Origin: Methylocaldum szegediense
GTDB lineage: Bacteria > Pseudomonadota > Gammaproteobacteria > Methylococcales > Methylococcaceae
DNA: 64,000 bases
Direction: 5' to 3'
Assembly (NCBI RefSeq): GCF_949769195.1
Contig: NZ_OX458333.1
Location: forward strand, 2,790,001-2,854,000
The notes under the pieces were generated by a model. The model worked only from the letters and a program-made list of their open reading frames with translations, was not told the DNA's origin and searched no databases. How positions within the stretch are numbered: the stretch's first letter is position 1; each line of letters begins with the position of its first letter. Below, piece after piece: positions 26,071 to 34,274 of this stretch. The position numbers and the translations under genes were made by a program.

Positions 26071-26445
26071 ATGTACCAGCTCGCCATCACCCGCGATTTC
26101 ATCGCCCGCCATTTTTTGATCGGGGGAGACTGGGGCGACGAAAACCACGAGCACAGCCATCACTACAAGGCGGAAATACTGATCGAGGGCGATCAGCTCG
26201 ACCAGCACGGCTATCTGATCGACATCGTGGATCTCGAGCAAGCCGTCATGGCCCTGATCGGAGAGTTCAAGGACCGCGTGCTTAACGACCTGGAGCCTTT
26301 TCGGGGCATCAACCCCAGCCTCGAACGCTTCGCCCGCGTTTTCTGGGAACGGCTCAGGGACCGAGTAGACCTGCGCGGCGTCAAGATGACCGTCAAGCTC
26401 TGGGAAAACGAGCGGGATTGGGCGGCTTTCGGCGGACCGCTTTAA
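26071..26445 (+). CDS. 6-pyruvoyl/6-carboxytetrahydropterin synthase homologue lacking the catalytic cysteine
   Basis: 124 residues with PTPS/QueD family layout: DFIARHFLIGG, then HEHSHHYKAEILIEG (zinc histidines H14 and the HSH cluster near 28-31), then LNDLEPFRGINPSLERFA and KLWENERDWAAF. The whole protein contains no cysteine, so the catalytic Cys of the family is missing. The D-H pair of the triad reads D-R (KDRVLND). It may bind a pterin or pyrimidine and catalyse something different. AGGA precedes the ATG. Located between the dehydrogenase and methyltransferase genes. Confidence 0.82.
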   Translation: MYQLAITRDFIARHFLIGGDWGDENHEHSHHYKAEILIEGDQLDQHGYLIDIVDLEQAVMALIGEFKDRVLNDLEPFRGINPSLERFARVFWERLRDRVDLRGVKMTVKLWENERDWAAFGGPL

Positions 26446-26453
26446 CGCCCGCG

Positions 26454-27359
26454 GTGGACATTCCCTTTCACGACTATCTCGAAGCCAAATTCGCGCTCGA
26501 TGAGCGCAGTCTGAACCATGAGGTTCGGAGCGAGTTCGCTCGCTGGGTATTTGAACAGCCGCGCTTGACCTGCCTCGATCTCGGCACCGGCACCGGCGCT
26601 TCCCTACAGCGCCTCTTGAGTCTACCAACGAACGCTCATTTGCACATCACCGCTGTGGATCGGGACCAAGCGTTGTTGGACATTGCCCGAGCTGGAATAA
26701 CAAACCTATTACGGCAAAAAGGCCTAGGCGTCGCCGAAAAGGCAGACGGCGTCTGTGCCCGGCAAGGGCAACGCGAGATTGTCGTGGAATTCGTCTGCAG
26801 CGACCTACGGCATTACCAACCGAATAGAGCTCCCGGCTTCTATGATGCCGTCATTGCCCACGCCGTGATGGATCTCCTGCCGCTACGAACTATGGCCGAG
26901 CGGATAGCGCGTTGGCTGCGTGCAAAGGGAGTCTTCTACAGTACCATCAATTACGACGGCGAGACCGCGCTTTTCCCAGTCTATGCCGACGAAGTCTTGG
27001 AAAACCGCATCCTCGACGTGTACGACACCTCCATGGAACAACGCCGGATATGGGACGAAAACAGTGGCGGCGCCCTTGCAGGAAGACGGCTGCACAGTGT
27101 GCTCTGCGAAACCGGTTTCGAAGTGATCGCCTACGGCACCTCCGACTGGAACATCATCCCGTCACGCCGCGCTTATCGCGACCACGATGCCACTTGCCTC
27201 GCCGCTTTGCTGAACATGATCCGGAACGAAGCCGAAAGGTCCGGACAATTCTCGGGCGATTCGCTCGACCGGTGGTACCGGGAACGATCCGAGCGATTGG
27301 CCGCGGGAGAACTCGGCTTGATCGTCCATCAGATCGACCTCTTCGCGCAGAAGATTTGA
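26454..27359 (+). CDS. Class I SAM-dependent methyltransferase
   Basis: Start GTG 26454 (VDIPFHDYLEAKFALDERSL) is preferred; an ATG at 26418 would overlap the PTPS gene by 28 bases. About 301 residues. Motif I TCLDLGTGTGASLQRLL near residue 40, an acidic residue in ITAVDRDQALLD, and YDAVIAHAVMDLLPLRTMAE as motif IV-like region define a Rossmann methyltransferase. Last gene of the four-gene cluster. The methyl acceptor is unknown and may be the pterin-like product of the upstream enzymes. Confidence 0.85.
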   Translation: MDIPFHDYLEAKFALDERSLNHEVRSEFARWVFEQPRLTCLDLGTGTGASLQRLLSLPTNAHLHITAVDRDQALLDIARAGITNLLRQKGLGVAEKADGVCARQGQREIVVEFVCSDLRHYQPNRAPGFYDAVIAHAVMDLLPLRTMAERIARWLRAKGVFYSTINYDGETALFPVYADEVLENRILDVYDTSMEQRRIWDENSGGALAGRRLHSVLCETGFEVIAYGTSDWNIIPSRRAYRDHDATCLAALLNMIRNEAERSGQFSGDSLDRWYRERSERLAAGELGLIVHQIDLFAQKI

Positions 27360-27396
27360 TCCACACGAACGGAAAGCTTCGACGGACCGTCACGTT

Positions 27397-27921
27397 CTAT
27401 CGCCTGGCCTGCGTCATGGGAGCGGCCAAGACCATCGCCCAATAAGGCGAACCGCCGCCTCCAGTGCTCGCACAGGCGACTCCGACATCCTCGAAATCGG
27501 GCTCCATAATGGCGGAACAGTGTGACGGGCTATCCAGCCAGCTGCGCATGGCTTCACTGACCGTAAGCTGTCCCTGGGCGATGTTCTCCCCGTAAACCTC
27601 CCAGTCATAGCCGGTCCGGACGATTCGGTCTCCTGCCCTCCGGCCGTCTAGCCCCCGGTGGGAGAGGTAGTCTCTGCGGCTCATCTCTTCGGCATGTATT
27701 TTGGCCGCTAGGAACAGCTTTTGATTCCATCGCAGTGGTTTGGCCGGTCCGAATAGTATCCGGCCGCAGTATCTCGCCTGTGCACGTATGGCTCGCAGCT
27801 GGTCGAGGATTTCGCGCCTGATGCTGTCGGTGGACGGGCATCGGACGCTTGTAGCCTCGCGGGCGTGGGCGGGCAAAACCAGCCCCGCGCTTAGAACCAG
27901 ACTGAGAACAAGTCTTGTCAT
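27397..27921 (-). CDS. Secreted CAP/SCP-domain protein
   Basis: 174 residues with a signal peptide (RLVLSLVLSAGLVLPAHA). The CAP fold signature is present: LRWNQKLFLAAKIHAEEMSR, LSHRGLDGRRAGDRI, GENIAQGQLTVSEAMRSWLD, SPSHCSAIMEPDFEDVGVA. Conserved His/Glu residues of the bacterial SCP-like group are retained, and paired cysteines suggest periplasmic or extracellular folding. Role unknown. It converges with the methyltransferase gene (37-bp gap). Confidence 0.9.
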   Translation of the reverse strand: MTRLVLSLVLSAGLVLPAHAREATSVRCPSTDSIRREILDQLRAIRAQARYCGRILFGPAKPLRWNQKLFLAAKIHAEEMSRRDYLSHRGLDGRRAGDRIVRTGYDWEVYGENIAQGQLTVSEAMRSWLDSPSHCSAIMEPDFEDVGVACASTGGGGSPYWAMVLAAPMTQARR

Positions 27922-28023
27922 ATCAGCGATTGGGGCAATGTCATCATTTCAAGGCAAGAAACCGCATTTCCGGTGTCTGCCTATCGCGTTTCAACCCATG
28001 AGACAGGCCGTCCCGGTGGACCT

Positions 28024-28464
28024 TCAATACCCGCTGGTGTTTTTTTCCAGCCAGCGTTCGCCCAACGCCAAGGTTTCTTTCTTCCAAAAAGGCGCGCGGC
28101 TTTTCAGCTCTTCCATAATGTAGCGGCAGGCATCGAAGGCCGCACCGCGATGCGAGGACCACACCGCGACCAGCACGATGGGCTGATCGGGGAAAATTTC
28201 ACCGACTCGATGAATGACGAGCGCATCCAAGAAACGCCAGCGGGTCTTAGCTTCCTCGACGATACGCTTAAGCTGGCGCTCGGTCATGCCGGGATAATGA
28301 TCGAGAAACATGCACCGGACCGTCTCGTTCTCGTTGAAGTCGCGCATGGTGCCAACGAACGAGCAGGTGGCGCCGTATTTTCCGGCGTGACCCAGCGTTT
28401 CTGTTTGATAGCGTTGTAATTCCGCGTAAGGGTCGAATCCGGTCAGGCGAAGCTCGATCAGCAC
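28024..28464 (-). CDS. moaE: Molybdopterin synthase catalytic subunit
   Basis: 146 residues from GTG 28464. Large subunit that transfers sulfur from thiocarboxylated MoaD to precursor Z in molybdopterin synthesis. Motifs: GATCSFVGTMRDFNENE, RCMFLDHYPGMTERQL, IHRVGEIFPDQPIVLVAV, SSHRGAAFDACRYIMEELK and SRAPFWKKE with the active-site lysines. It overlaps moaD by 7 bases. Confidence 0.95.
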   Translation of the reverse strand: MLIELRLTGFDPYAELQRYQTETLGHAGKYGATCSFVGTMRDFNENETVRCMFLDHYPGMTERQLKRIVEEAKTRWRFLDALVIHRVGEIFPDQPIVLVAVWSSHRGAAFDACRYIMEELKSRAPFWKKETLALGERWLEKNTSGY

Positions 28465-28700
28465 GTCCAGCCCCCGGTGACCGGCGGGAAAAACGCTACC
28501 TCGTCACCATCCTTGACCGGCGCGTCCGGCTCGGCATAGTCCATATTCACCGCGCAGAGAATGCGATCAGGCAGGTACTGCCCCTCACTCACCGCTTTCC
28601 ACACATCGCTGACCGTGTCGATGCCTTCGGCGGCGAGAATGTCGTCCACTCGGCCCATTCTTTCCCGAAGGCTTCCGAAATAACGCACTCTAATCGACAT
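28458..28700 (-). CDS. moaD: Molybdopterin synthase sulfur carrier subunit with C-terminal extension
   Basis: 80 residues from ATG 28700 (an in-frame TTG at 28709 is an alternative). Ubiquitin-like MoaD: SIRVRYFGSLRERMG and KDGDEVAFFPPVTGG. In MoaD the protein must end in Gly-Gly for thiocarboxylate formation. Here the frame continues GG-Trp-Thr-Cys before the stop. The codon after GG is TGG, one base from the stop TGA. The extension overlaps the start of moaE. Either the tail is clipped, or the gene is impaired, or the base is a sequencing error. Confidence 0.88.
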   Translation of the reverse strand: MSIRVRYFGSLRERMGRVDDILAAEGIDTVSDVWKAVSEGQYLPDRILCAVNMDYAEPDAPVKDGDEVAFFPPVTGGWTC

Positions 28701-28817
28701 GAGAGTCAATCTCTTTCACCATCACTATCCAAGGTTGCCGCCCCCTTCTTGGAATATCCTGAACTGCACGCAATCCATGGGGCGTTCACCCTTACTTCGA
28801 TCAAAAGCGGAACTTTT

Positions 28818-29438
28818 TTATCCTGCGAAGCGATCCACCTGCGTGAACACTCCGGCGGGTTCTCTCAAACCTTCCCGCGCGCGTGGATAATCTTGCCGGT
28901 GGCCAAGCCAGGCCGCAAACGCGGCGCCGGAGGAAAAGTATTGGAAAGCGCCATCGACCACACCTTGTGCGAGAAGTTCAACATAGGAGGCAGTACCCGA
29001 AGGTATCGCCGCGGACTTTACCAAGAGCAGATTCGCCGCACCCAGACGTTCCGCCAGCCAAGCGGCAAGACTGTCCGAGGTAACATCCCACGATGCCGGA
29101 ATGCTTGGATCGTCGATCAAGGATAGGTCAGGTAGCCATACCATCGATCGGCCGGATCCCGCCGAAGCCCGGAGCTCCCAAATGTCGCGCGCGGTGCCGA
29201 GTTTTGGGCACAATCCGCTCAACATCAAACCGTATTGTCCCATCGCCAGGAGCGCCATGGCGTGAGCCGTCTCGTCGCCGAACGACCAGCTTCGCTGCGC
29301 CGAGCGAACCTGATCGGCAAAAGGTCCTCCGCCAGGCACGATGACGACGTTCGAATCAGCCAGGGCATCCAGCCAGAACGGGAGCGTATCCGAGCCGGCC
29401 AGACTGCCCCCCAATTTAACGACCCACGTGATCGACAC
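28818..29438 (-). CDS. Amino acid kinase family protein, MfnE-like
   Basis: 206 residues with the amino acid kinase fold: TWVVKLGGSLAGSDTLPFWL, then VVIVPGGGPFADQVR, then DVTSDSLAAWLAERLGA and LLLVKSA. In methanogens the family member MfnE phosphorylates the furan precursor F1-P to its diphosphate in methanofuran synthesis. The neighbours here (MfnF-like, MfnD-like, pabB) make the same role in bacterial methylofuran synthesis likely, but this is inference. The start overlaps pabB by 23 bases, so it is the last member of this minus-strand operon. Confidence 0.82.
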   Translation of the reverse strand: MSITWVVKLGGSLAGSDTLPFWLDALADSNVVIVPGGGPFADQVRSAQRSWSFGDETAHAMALLAMGQYGLMLSGLCPKLGTARDIWELRASAGSGRSMVWLPDLSLIDDPSIPASWDVTSDSLAAWLAERLGAANLLLVKSAAIPSGTASYVELLAQGVVDGAFQYFSSGAAFAAWLGHRQDYPRAREGLREPAGVFTQVDRFAG

Positions 29439-30816
29439 CGATTTTTTGAACCCGGAACTGCTCTAGCAAATGCAGGAGGGCCGAGGCCTTGTCGTAGCAT
29501 TCCTGGTACTCCTGGTCGAGGATAGAGTCGGCCACAATGCCGCCGCCAGCCCAGAAGCGGATCGTGCCCTCCGAGTGCACCAAGGTACGGATGGCGATAT
29601 TGCTGTCCATGTTGCCGTCGAAACCGATATAGCCGATCGACCCGCAGTAGACGCCTCGGCGATGAGGTTCGAGCTCTTCGATGATTTCCATGGAGCGAAT
29701 CTTCGGCGCTCCGGTGATGGACCCGCCGGGAAAACAGCCGCGCAAGAGATCTACGGCGCTATGCCCTTCGGCTAATCGACCGCGGACGGTGCTTACCAAA
29801 TGGTGGACGGTGGCGTAGCTTTCGATCTCGAACAGACCAGGCACGTGAACCGAACCTGGTTCGCAGTTCTTGCCGATATCGTTGCGCAGCAGGTCCACGA
29901 TCATCAGGTTTTCGGCCCGGTCCTTAATGCTATCGCGAAGTTCCTGCGCCTTGGCGGCGTCTATCGTAGGATCCTGCGAGCGAGGACGGGTACCCTTGAT
30001 TGGCTTGGTTTCCACGATACCGTTCGTCACTTTGAGAAAACGTTCCGGCGAGGAACTCAGTACCTGAACCTGCGGGAAGTTGAGATAGGCACTGAACGGA
30101 GCGGGATTGTACGACCGCAAAAGCTGGTAAGCCGCCCAGGGATTGCCTGTGCAAAAGGCCGAAAAGCGCTGGGCCAGATTGACCTGATAACAATCGCCCT
30201 CACGAATGTAATGCTGGACGCGCCTGAAAGCCTTTGCATAATAGGACTGGCTCATATTCGACACGACGTCGCTGAGCAGGTAGAAATCGGCCTGCTGCCA
30301 ACCGATGGTCTGGATTTGGCTGAAGGCCCGAACCAGATGGGGCCAACGCACCGCGATAGAGGGATCGCGTCCTTGCGCAACTAGCCAGGTGCGACGCGCC
30401 CAGTGATCCACGACCACCGCCCAGTCGTAGATGCCGACAACCATTTCCGGGATGTTCTCCGCATCCAGAGCTTTTTCGGGCAGTCTTTCTAGCCTCCGTG
30501 CCAAGTCGTAGCCGAAGTATCCGATGGCGCCACCGCAAAACGGCAGATCCGGTAGTTGTGGAATGTTTTCGCCGAGGAACTGCATCACCAAGGAAAACGG
30601 GTCTTCCGGCGACAGGGTAATCGAGCCGTGCGATCGAATCTCGGTAAGCGGCCCGTGCGTGACAAGGGTGGCGAACGGATCGGCCGCAATGATGTCGTAG
30701 CGGCCTTGCCGACTATGCGGAAATCCGCTGTCGAGGAAAACCGCCCAGCGCCGTTCCGCCCACGGTAGAAACAAGGCGGCGCTGTCCTCGAAATAGGGCA
30801 GCTCTTCGACTCTCAT
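29416..30816 (-). CDS. pabB: Aminodeoxychorismate synthase component I
   Basis: About 466 residues from ATG 30816; that ATG shares ATGA with the stop of the upstream gene. Chorismate-binding enzyme that makes aminodeoxychorismate for p-aminobenzoate. Motifs: IREGDCYQVNLAQRF, SSSPERFLKVTNG, TKPIKGTRPRS, NLMIVDLLRNDIGKNCEPGS, GCFPGGSITGAPKIRSMEII and GVYCGSIGYIG. The GGSITGAPK lysine version favours PabB over TrpE. p-Aminobenzoate is a precursor of both folate and H4MPT (substrate of the MptG step encoded nearby), so its place among C1 cofactor genes makes sense. Confidence 0.92.
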   Translation of the reverse strand: MRVEELPYFEDSAALFLPWAERRWAVFLDSGFPHSRQGRYDIIAADPFATLVTHGPLTEIRSHGSITLSPEDPFSLVMQFLGENIPQLPDLPFCGGAIGYFGYDLARRLERLPEKALDAENIPEMVVGIYDWAVVVDHWARRTWLVAQGRDPSIAVRWPHLVRAFSQIQTIGWQQADFYLLSDVVSNMSQSYYAKAFRRVQHYIREGDCYQVNLAQRFSAFCTGNPWAAYQLLRSYNPAPFSAYLNFPQVQVLSSSPERFLKVTNGIVETKPIKGTRPRSQDPTIDAAKAQELRDSIKDRAENLMIVDLLRNDIGKNCEPGSVHVPGLFEIESYATVHHLVSTVRGRLAEGHSAVDLLRGCFPGGSITGAPKIRSMEIIEELEPHRRGVYCGSIGYIGFDGNMDSNIAIRTLVHSEGTIRFWAGGGIVADSILDQEYQECYDKASALLHLLEQFRVQKIGVDHVGR

Positions 30817-31871
30817 GACGCCCCCACCTCCCTCATCGCCAAGCAAGCTACGGCTGCGGCGGGTGCGCAGTCCGAAGCCTGAAAATCGTTATGCGACGTC
30901 AACATTGAAAACAGTTCGCTGAAGTCTTTATAAGGAAACCCCGAACGCGCCGCCAATTCTCGCACCAGAAACCGCCCTACGCCAGCACCGATCAAAGGCG
31001 CGTCGTCGCCTATTAGACCGCGCGAGAGCTGACGATCCAGCGCCGAGCGAAGCTTCATGAGTTGTCGCTCGCGGAAGAACCGGGCCGCCTGCCGCCATTG
31101 CTTCATCGGCGCTGACTCCAGGTCCCGCCCAAACAGGCGAGCGAGACGCCGTGCGCTTCCCGTAAAGGTTTTTTCGCCACCGTCCGCCGCCGGCATCTGG
31201 TCGGCATGCTCGGGCAATTCGCCGCACAAACGGTAAACGTCGGCAGCGGTCGCGAAGTGCTCGGCCATCAGACCGATCCACTCGCCTTCGAAAGGGGCCC
31301 GATCGGCGATTGCCATTACCGGGGTTCGGACCACCCCTGAATAAATCAGCTCATCGTAGCGCATACGTTCGAAATCGGCATAGCCTCGGGTTTCGACCCG
31401 ATGGTCGTGAATCAGCGCGATATCCGTCGTCGTGCTCCCGACATCGATGAACACGGCTTCGCGCAGATTGTCCGCCACCCACAGCGCGCTCGCCAGCCAA
31501 TTCGCCGAGGCGATCTTGAGAATGCTCTCCGGAGTAATGGCCTCGGCATCGAGAAATCCGTCATATCCCGCGAAAAAACGAACGATGTGCTGCGGACAGC
31601 GCTGAGTCATCGCTTGGACCAAGGCGAGCACGCCTTGCTCCCGATTCTCGAAACAATCCGCGAGTTCGCCGGTCATGGTCACCGCATGGCGGCAGCCGGA
31701 TCGTGGCGAAACAGTGTCCAGAATCCGACTCATCGCAGCGTGCAAGCGATCTATCCCCTGCCATAAGGGACAGGGCTCTTGGATGATCGCGACGATCTCG
31801 CCCGCACCGTTCAAGGCGGCTGCCTTGAGATGGGCGCCCCCGACGTCCCAACCGATTACGTCAACCGTCAT
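30813..31871 (-). CDS. H4MPT-linked C1 transfer pathway protein, MfnF-like
   Basis: 352 residues. The start DVIGWDVGGAHLKAAALN and FIDVGSTTTDIALIHD are ATPase/hydantoinase-A-like motifs of a family (TIGR03123) whose distribution follows the H4MPT pathway. The methanogen homologue MfnF joins the furan diphosphate to glutamyl-tyramine in methanofuran synthesis. I infer the equivalent step in methylofuran synthesis. It overlaps the upstream ATP-grasp gene by 11 bases and pabB by 4, forming a tight operon. Confidence 0.88.
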   Translation of the reverse strand: MTVDVIGWDVGGAHLKAAALNGAGEIVAIIQEPCPLWQGIDRLHAAMSRILDTVSPRSGCRHAVTMTGELADCFENREQGVLALVQAMTQRCPQHIVRFFAGYDGFLDAEAITPESILKIASANWLASALWVADNLREAVFIDVGSTTTDIALIHDHRVETRGYADFERMRYDELIYSGVVRTPVMAIADRAPFEGEWIGLMAEHFATAADVYRLCGELPEHADQMPAADGGEKTFTGSARRLARLFGRDLESAPMKQWRQAARFFRERQLMKLRSALDRQLSRGLIGDDAPLIGAGVGRFLVRELAARSGFPYKDFSELFSMLTSHNDFQASDCAPAAAVACLAMREVGAS

Positions 31872-32871
31872 CCCACCGCTCCAAACCGATCTCGACGGCC
31901 ATTTCCGCTATAGGATGGACCTCCGGTAAGCGTCCGCTCCGCCACAAATCCAAAACCAGCGCGGCCGGATTGAAGCCTAAGAACTGCCGCAGCCCGGCGT
32001 AGGACGTGGTCAATCGAGGATTGACCTCGAGCACCTTGAGCTCCTGTTCGCACCGCAGCACGTCGACCCCGACATAACCCCAGAGTTCGGGCAAGGCCTC
32101 CGCAAGCTTATTGGCCAAGTCCTCATACGCGCTAAGACTGGTCCGGATGGCGCCGACCTCGCAACCGCGCAGGCTGAACCCGCCCCGCGATCTGTCGATC
32201 CGCTGCCGGTTGCAGCTCAGAAGCCGCGCCTTTCCGTGACAAAAGAGTGCGGACAGGCTCAAGGGCTCGCCTTCAACCAAAGGCTGTACGACATAGCCGG
32301 TGGGATCGCCGATCGCGGTCACCCAGGCTTGCCACTCGCTCTTGGTTTCGAGGATACGGGAACCTTCGCAGCCGACGCCGTCGTCCGGCTTCACCACCAA
32401 AGGAAACTCCAAAGGCGTCGATGTGTTCAGCGCAAATGTCGGAATTGCTGGGACACCCTTTTTTTCCAAGCGCTTTACGGTTTCGAACTTGCTCGCGGCA
32501 AGGCTTACGCCATCCCCTGAACTGGCCAACAGCGTCTTGCCAGCCGATTCGACCCGACGGCAAATCCGCTCCAGAATACCGCCGGTTTCAGGCGCGATAG
32601 GCCAGACGGCATCGCAGTATTCGATTTGATCATCAAGACAACGCTCGAGATCGTCTTTCCGATCCAAAAAAATCCAGTCAGTTCCGGAAAACGCTCGGTC
32701 GGAAATGGGGAAACGTACATCCCTGAACGCGATCGTCCGGATCTCCGGCAAATCGGATAAGTCCCGCAGGAGGGCCGTAAGCATCAACTCCCCTTCCTGC
32801 GCCAACGAACGCGGAATCGCTTCGCCGAGCATTCCGCCGCCGGTAATATATTCGAAAACCAGTATCCTCAT
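31861..32871 (-). CDS. ATP-grasp ligase, MfnD-like
   Basis: 336 residues. N-terminus RILVFEYITGGGML, then ATP-grasp elements FPLVVKPDDGVGCEGSRIL, VVQPLVEGEPLSLSALF, and ELWGYVGVDVLRCEQELKVL with LEVNPRLTTSYAGLRQF for metal binding. In methanogens the ATP-grasp enzyme MfnD attaches glutamate to tyramine for methanofuran; this neighbour of MfnE- and MfnF-like genes is the natural candidate for the bacterial counterpart. First gene of the minus-strand operon; only 11 bp separate its start from the divergent HisA-like gene. Confidence 0.83.
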   Translation of the reverse strand: MRILVFEYITGGGMLGEAIPRSLAQEGELMLTALLRDLSDLPEIRTIAFRDVRFPISDRAFSGTDWIFLDRKDDLERCLDDQIEYCDAVWPIAPETGGILERICRRVESAGKTLLASSGDGVSLAASKFETVKRLEKKGVPAIPTFALNTSTPLEFPLVVKPDDGVGCEGSRILETKSEWQAWVTAIGDPTGYVVQPLVEGEPLSLSALFCHGKARLLSCNRQRIDRSRGGFSLRGCEVGAIRTSLSAYEDLANKLAEALPELWGYVGVDVLRCEQELKVLEVNPRLTTSYAGLRQFLGFNPAALVLDLWRSGRLPEVHPIAEMAVEIGLERWDDG

Positions 32872-32882
32872 TCACTCAGCCG

Positions 32883-33590
32883 ATGGAAATCATTCCCGTC
32901 ATTGACATCATGGGCGGCCTCGTGGTCCACGCGAAGGAAGGACGGCGCGAACAGTATCGCCCGCTGCAAAGCGCATTGTGTTCGACCGCCGAACCGGAGG
33001 CCGTCATACGCGGTCTGCTCGCTGTTCATCCGTTCAAAAGGATTTATGTGGCCGATCTCGATGCGCTGATGGGCAAAGCCCCCCAAACCAATCTGGCAAT
33101 TGACCTTACGCGCAGATTTCCGGATATCGAATTCTGGATGGATCGAGGACTTCCGAGCGACGGGGATATACCTTTTTTTCAAACCGGGTCGAATGTTCGC
33201 GCCGTTATCGGTAGCGAATCGCTTTCCGAAAAATCTTTGGCGCTTCTAACCCGCTTGGAGCGGGACTTCATTCTATCGCTGGACTTTCTCGGCGATCGAC
33301 TCCTGGGCGCGGCATCATTGCTGGACAGTCCAGAGCTTTGGCCGGAGCGCGTGATCTTGATGAGTCTAGCCCACGTGGGCAGTACGGCGGGTCCCGACTT
33401 CCACCGTTTGGCATCGTTTAACCTGAAGCACCCCGACAGGCGCTTCATTGTAGCCGGAGGCGTGCGGAATGGACATGATCTGAGGCGGCTCAAAACGATG
33501 GGAGCGGCCGGGGTTCTGGTTGCCAGCGCGCTGCATTCTGGCGCTGTCAACCCACGGCTGATCGAGGATTTGGGGAAAACGGTGATTTGA
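32883..33590 (+). CDS. HisA/HisF-related TIM-barrel protein of the C1 cluster
   Basis: 235 residues. The start EIIPVIDIMGGLVVHAKEG resembles HisA; KRIYVADLDALMGK, FIVAGGVRNGHDLRRLKTMG and AAGVLVASALHSG are (beta/alpha)8 phosphate-binding features. The histidine genes are absent, and similar HisA-like proteins are found in bacterial H4MPT/methylofuran clusters, so it probably works on a cofactor precursor; the reaction is unknown. It converges on fae at a strong terminator. Confidence 0.82.
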   Translation: MEIIPVIDIMGGLVVHAKEGRREQYRPLQSALCSTAEPEAVIRGLLAVHPFKRIYVADLDALMGKAPQTNLAIDLTRRFPDIEFWMDRGLPSDGDIPFFQTGSNVRAVIGSESLSEKSLALLTRLERDFILSLDFLGDRLLGAASLLDSPELWPERVILMSLAHVGSTAGPDFHRLASFNLKHPDRRFIVAGGVRNGHDLRRLKTMGAAGVLVASALHSGAVNPRLIEDLGKTVI

Positions 33591-33613
33591 GGAGACTGCG
33601 CGATTCTGGACGA

Positions 33614-33645
33614 AAAAACGTTGCCCCGCTGCGGGGCAACGTTTT
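33614..33645. terminator. Bidirectional intrinsic terminator between HisA-like gene and fae
   Basis: CGTTGCCCCG at 33619-33628 pairs perfectly with CGGGGCAACG at 33632-33641, with a 3-base loop. It is flanked by an A-run on the left and a T-run on the right, which also pair. It can therefore end transcripts from both converging genes. Confidence 0.92.
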
Positions 33646-33658
33646 TCGACAAACGCGA

Positions 33659-34171
33659 TTATTTGTGCGCGGCGAAGGGATGCTCGACCTGTCCCTTCTG
33701 GGCCACAACTTCGGCAGCCTTGGGCTCGCCGGCAACGGCGCGCTTAATAGCCAGCTTAGTGGCTTCGTAGTTGTAGTCCTGGATTTTCGCGTCGTCTTCC
33801 GCTAGCCAATGGATAAATACGCCAACACAGATAAAGATGTCGTCAGCTTCGTCGGCAGGAATGGTGCCGTCCTCAACGCAATCAGCCACAGCCATCGCGA
33901 CACCGCGTTGCGCCGGCCCAAACATCTGGGTGGCCTGCTTGCCGTTCTTGATCGTCACCTTATTGAACATGACGGTATTCGGCTTGACCATCAGGTTCGG
34001 CGCTACCACCGCAAGCAAGCTGCTGAATCCGTCCTTGTTATTGGTGACGCAGTTAGCGAAAGCCGTCTCTGCAGCGCTGCCGCGAGGCCCCATAATCAGA
34101 TCGATGTGAGCGACTTCATTGCCGCCGCCGCACAAAGCCTCACCCACCAACATTTTATTGATTTTCCCCAT
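33659..34171 (-). CDS. fae: Formaldehyde-activating enzyme
   Basis: 170 residues, the normal Fae length. Condenses formaldehyde with tetrahydromethanopterin to methylene-H4MPT in the cytoplasm, both for detoxification and energy. Motifs: [20 protein letters not shown] with the active-site His, [55 protein letters not shown] and [17 protein letters not shown] strong AGAGGAG site precedes the ATG, as expected for an abundant protein. Last gene downstream of mch and the citG-like gene, 103 bp after the latter. Confidence 0.97.
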   Translation of the reverse strand: MGKINKMLVGEALCGGGNEVAHIDLIMGPRGSAAETAFANCVTNNKDGFSSLLAVVAPNLMVKPNTVMFNKVTIKNGKQATQMFGPAQRGVAMAVADCVEDGTIPADEADDIFICVGVFIHWLAEDDAKIQDYNYEATKLAIKRAVAGEPKAAEVVAQKGQVEHPFAAHK

Positions 34172-34274
34172 TGCTAACTCCTCTTTGGTAAAAGAAAAAA
34201 CGTTCGAAGTAACGACACTGCCTTATCCTCCTCCCTCAAGCGAAACAAAATTCCCTATTTGTGCCGACGTGCCT

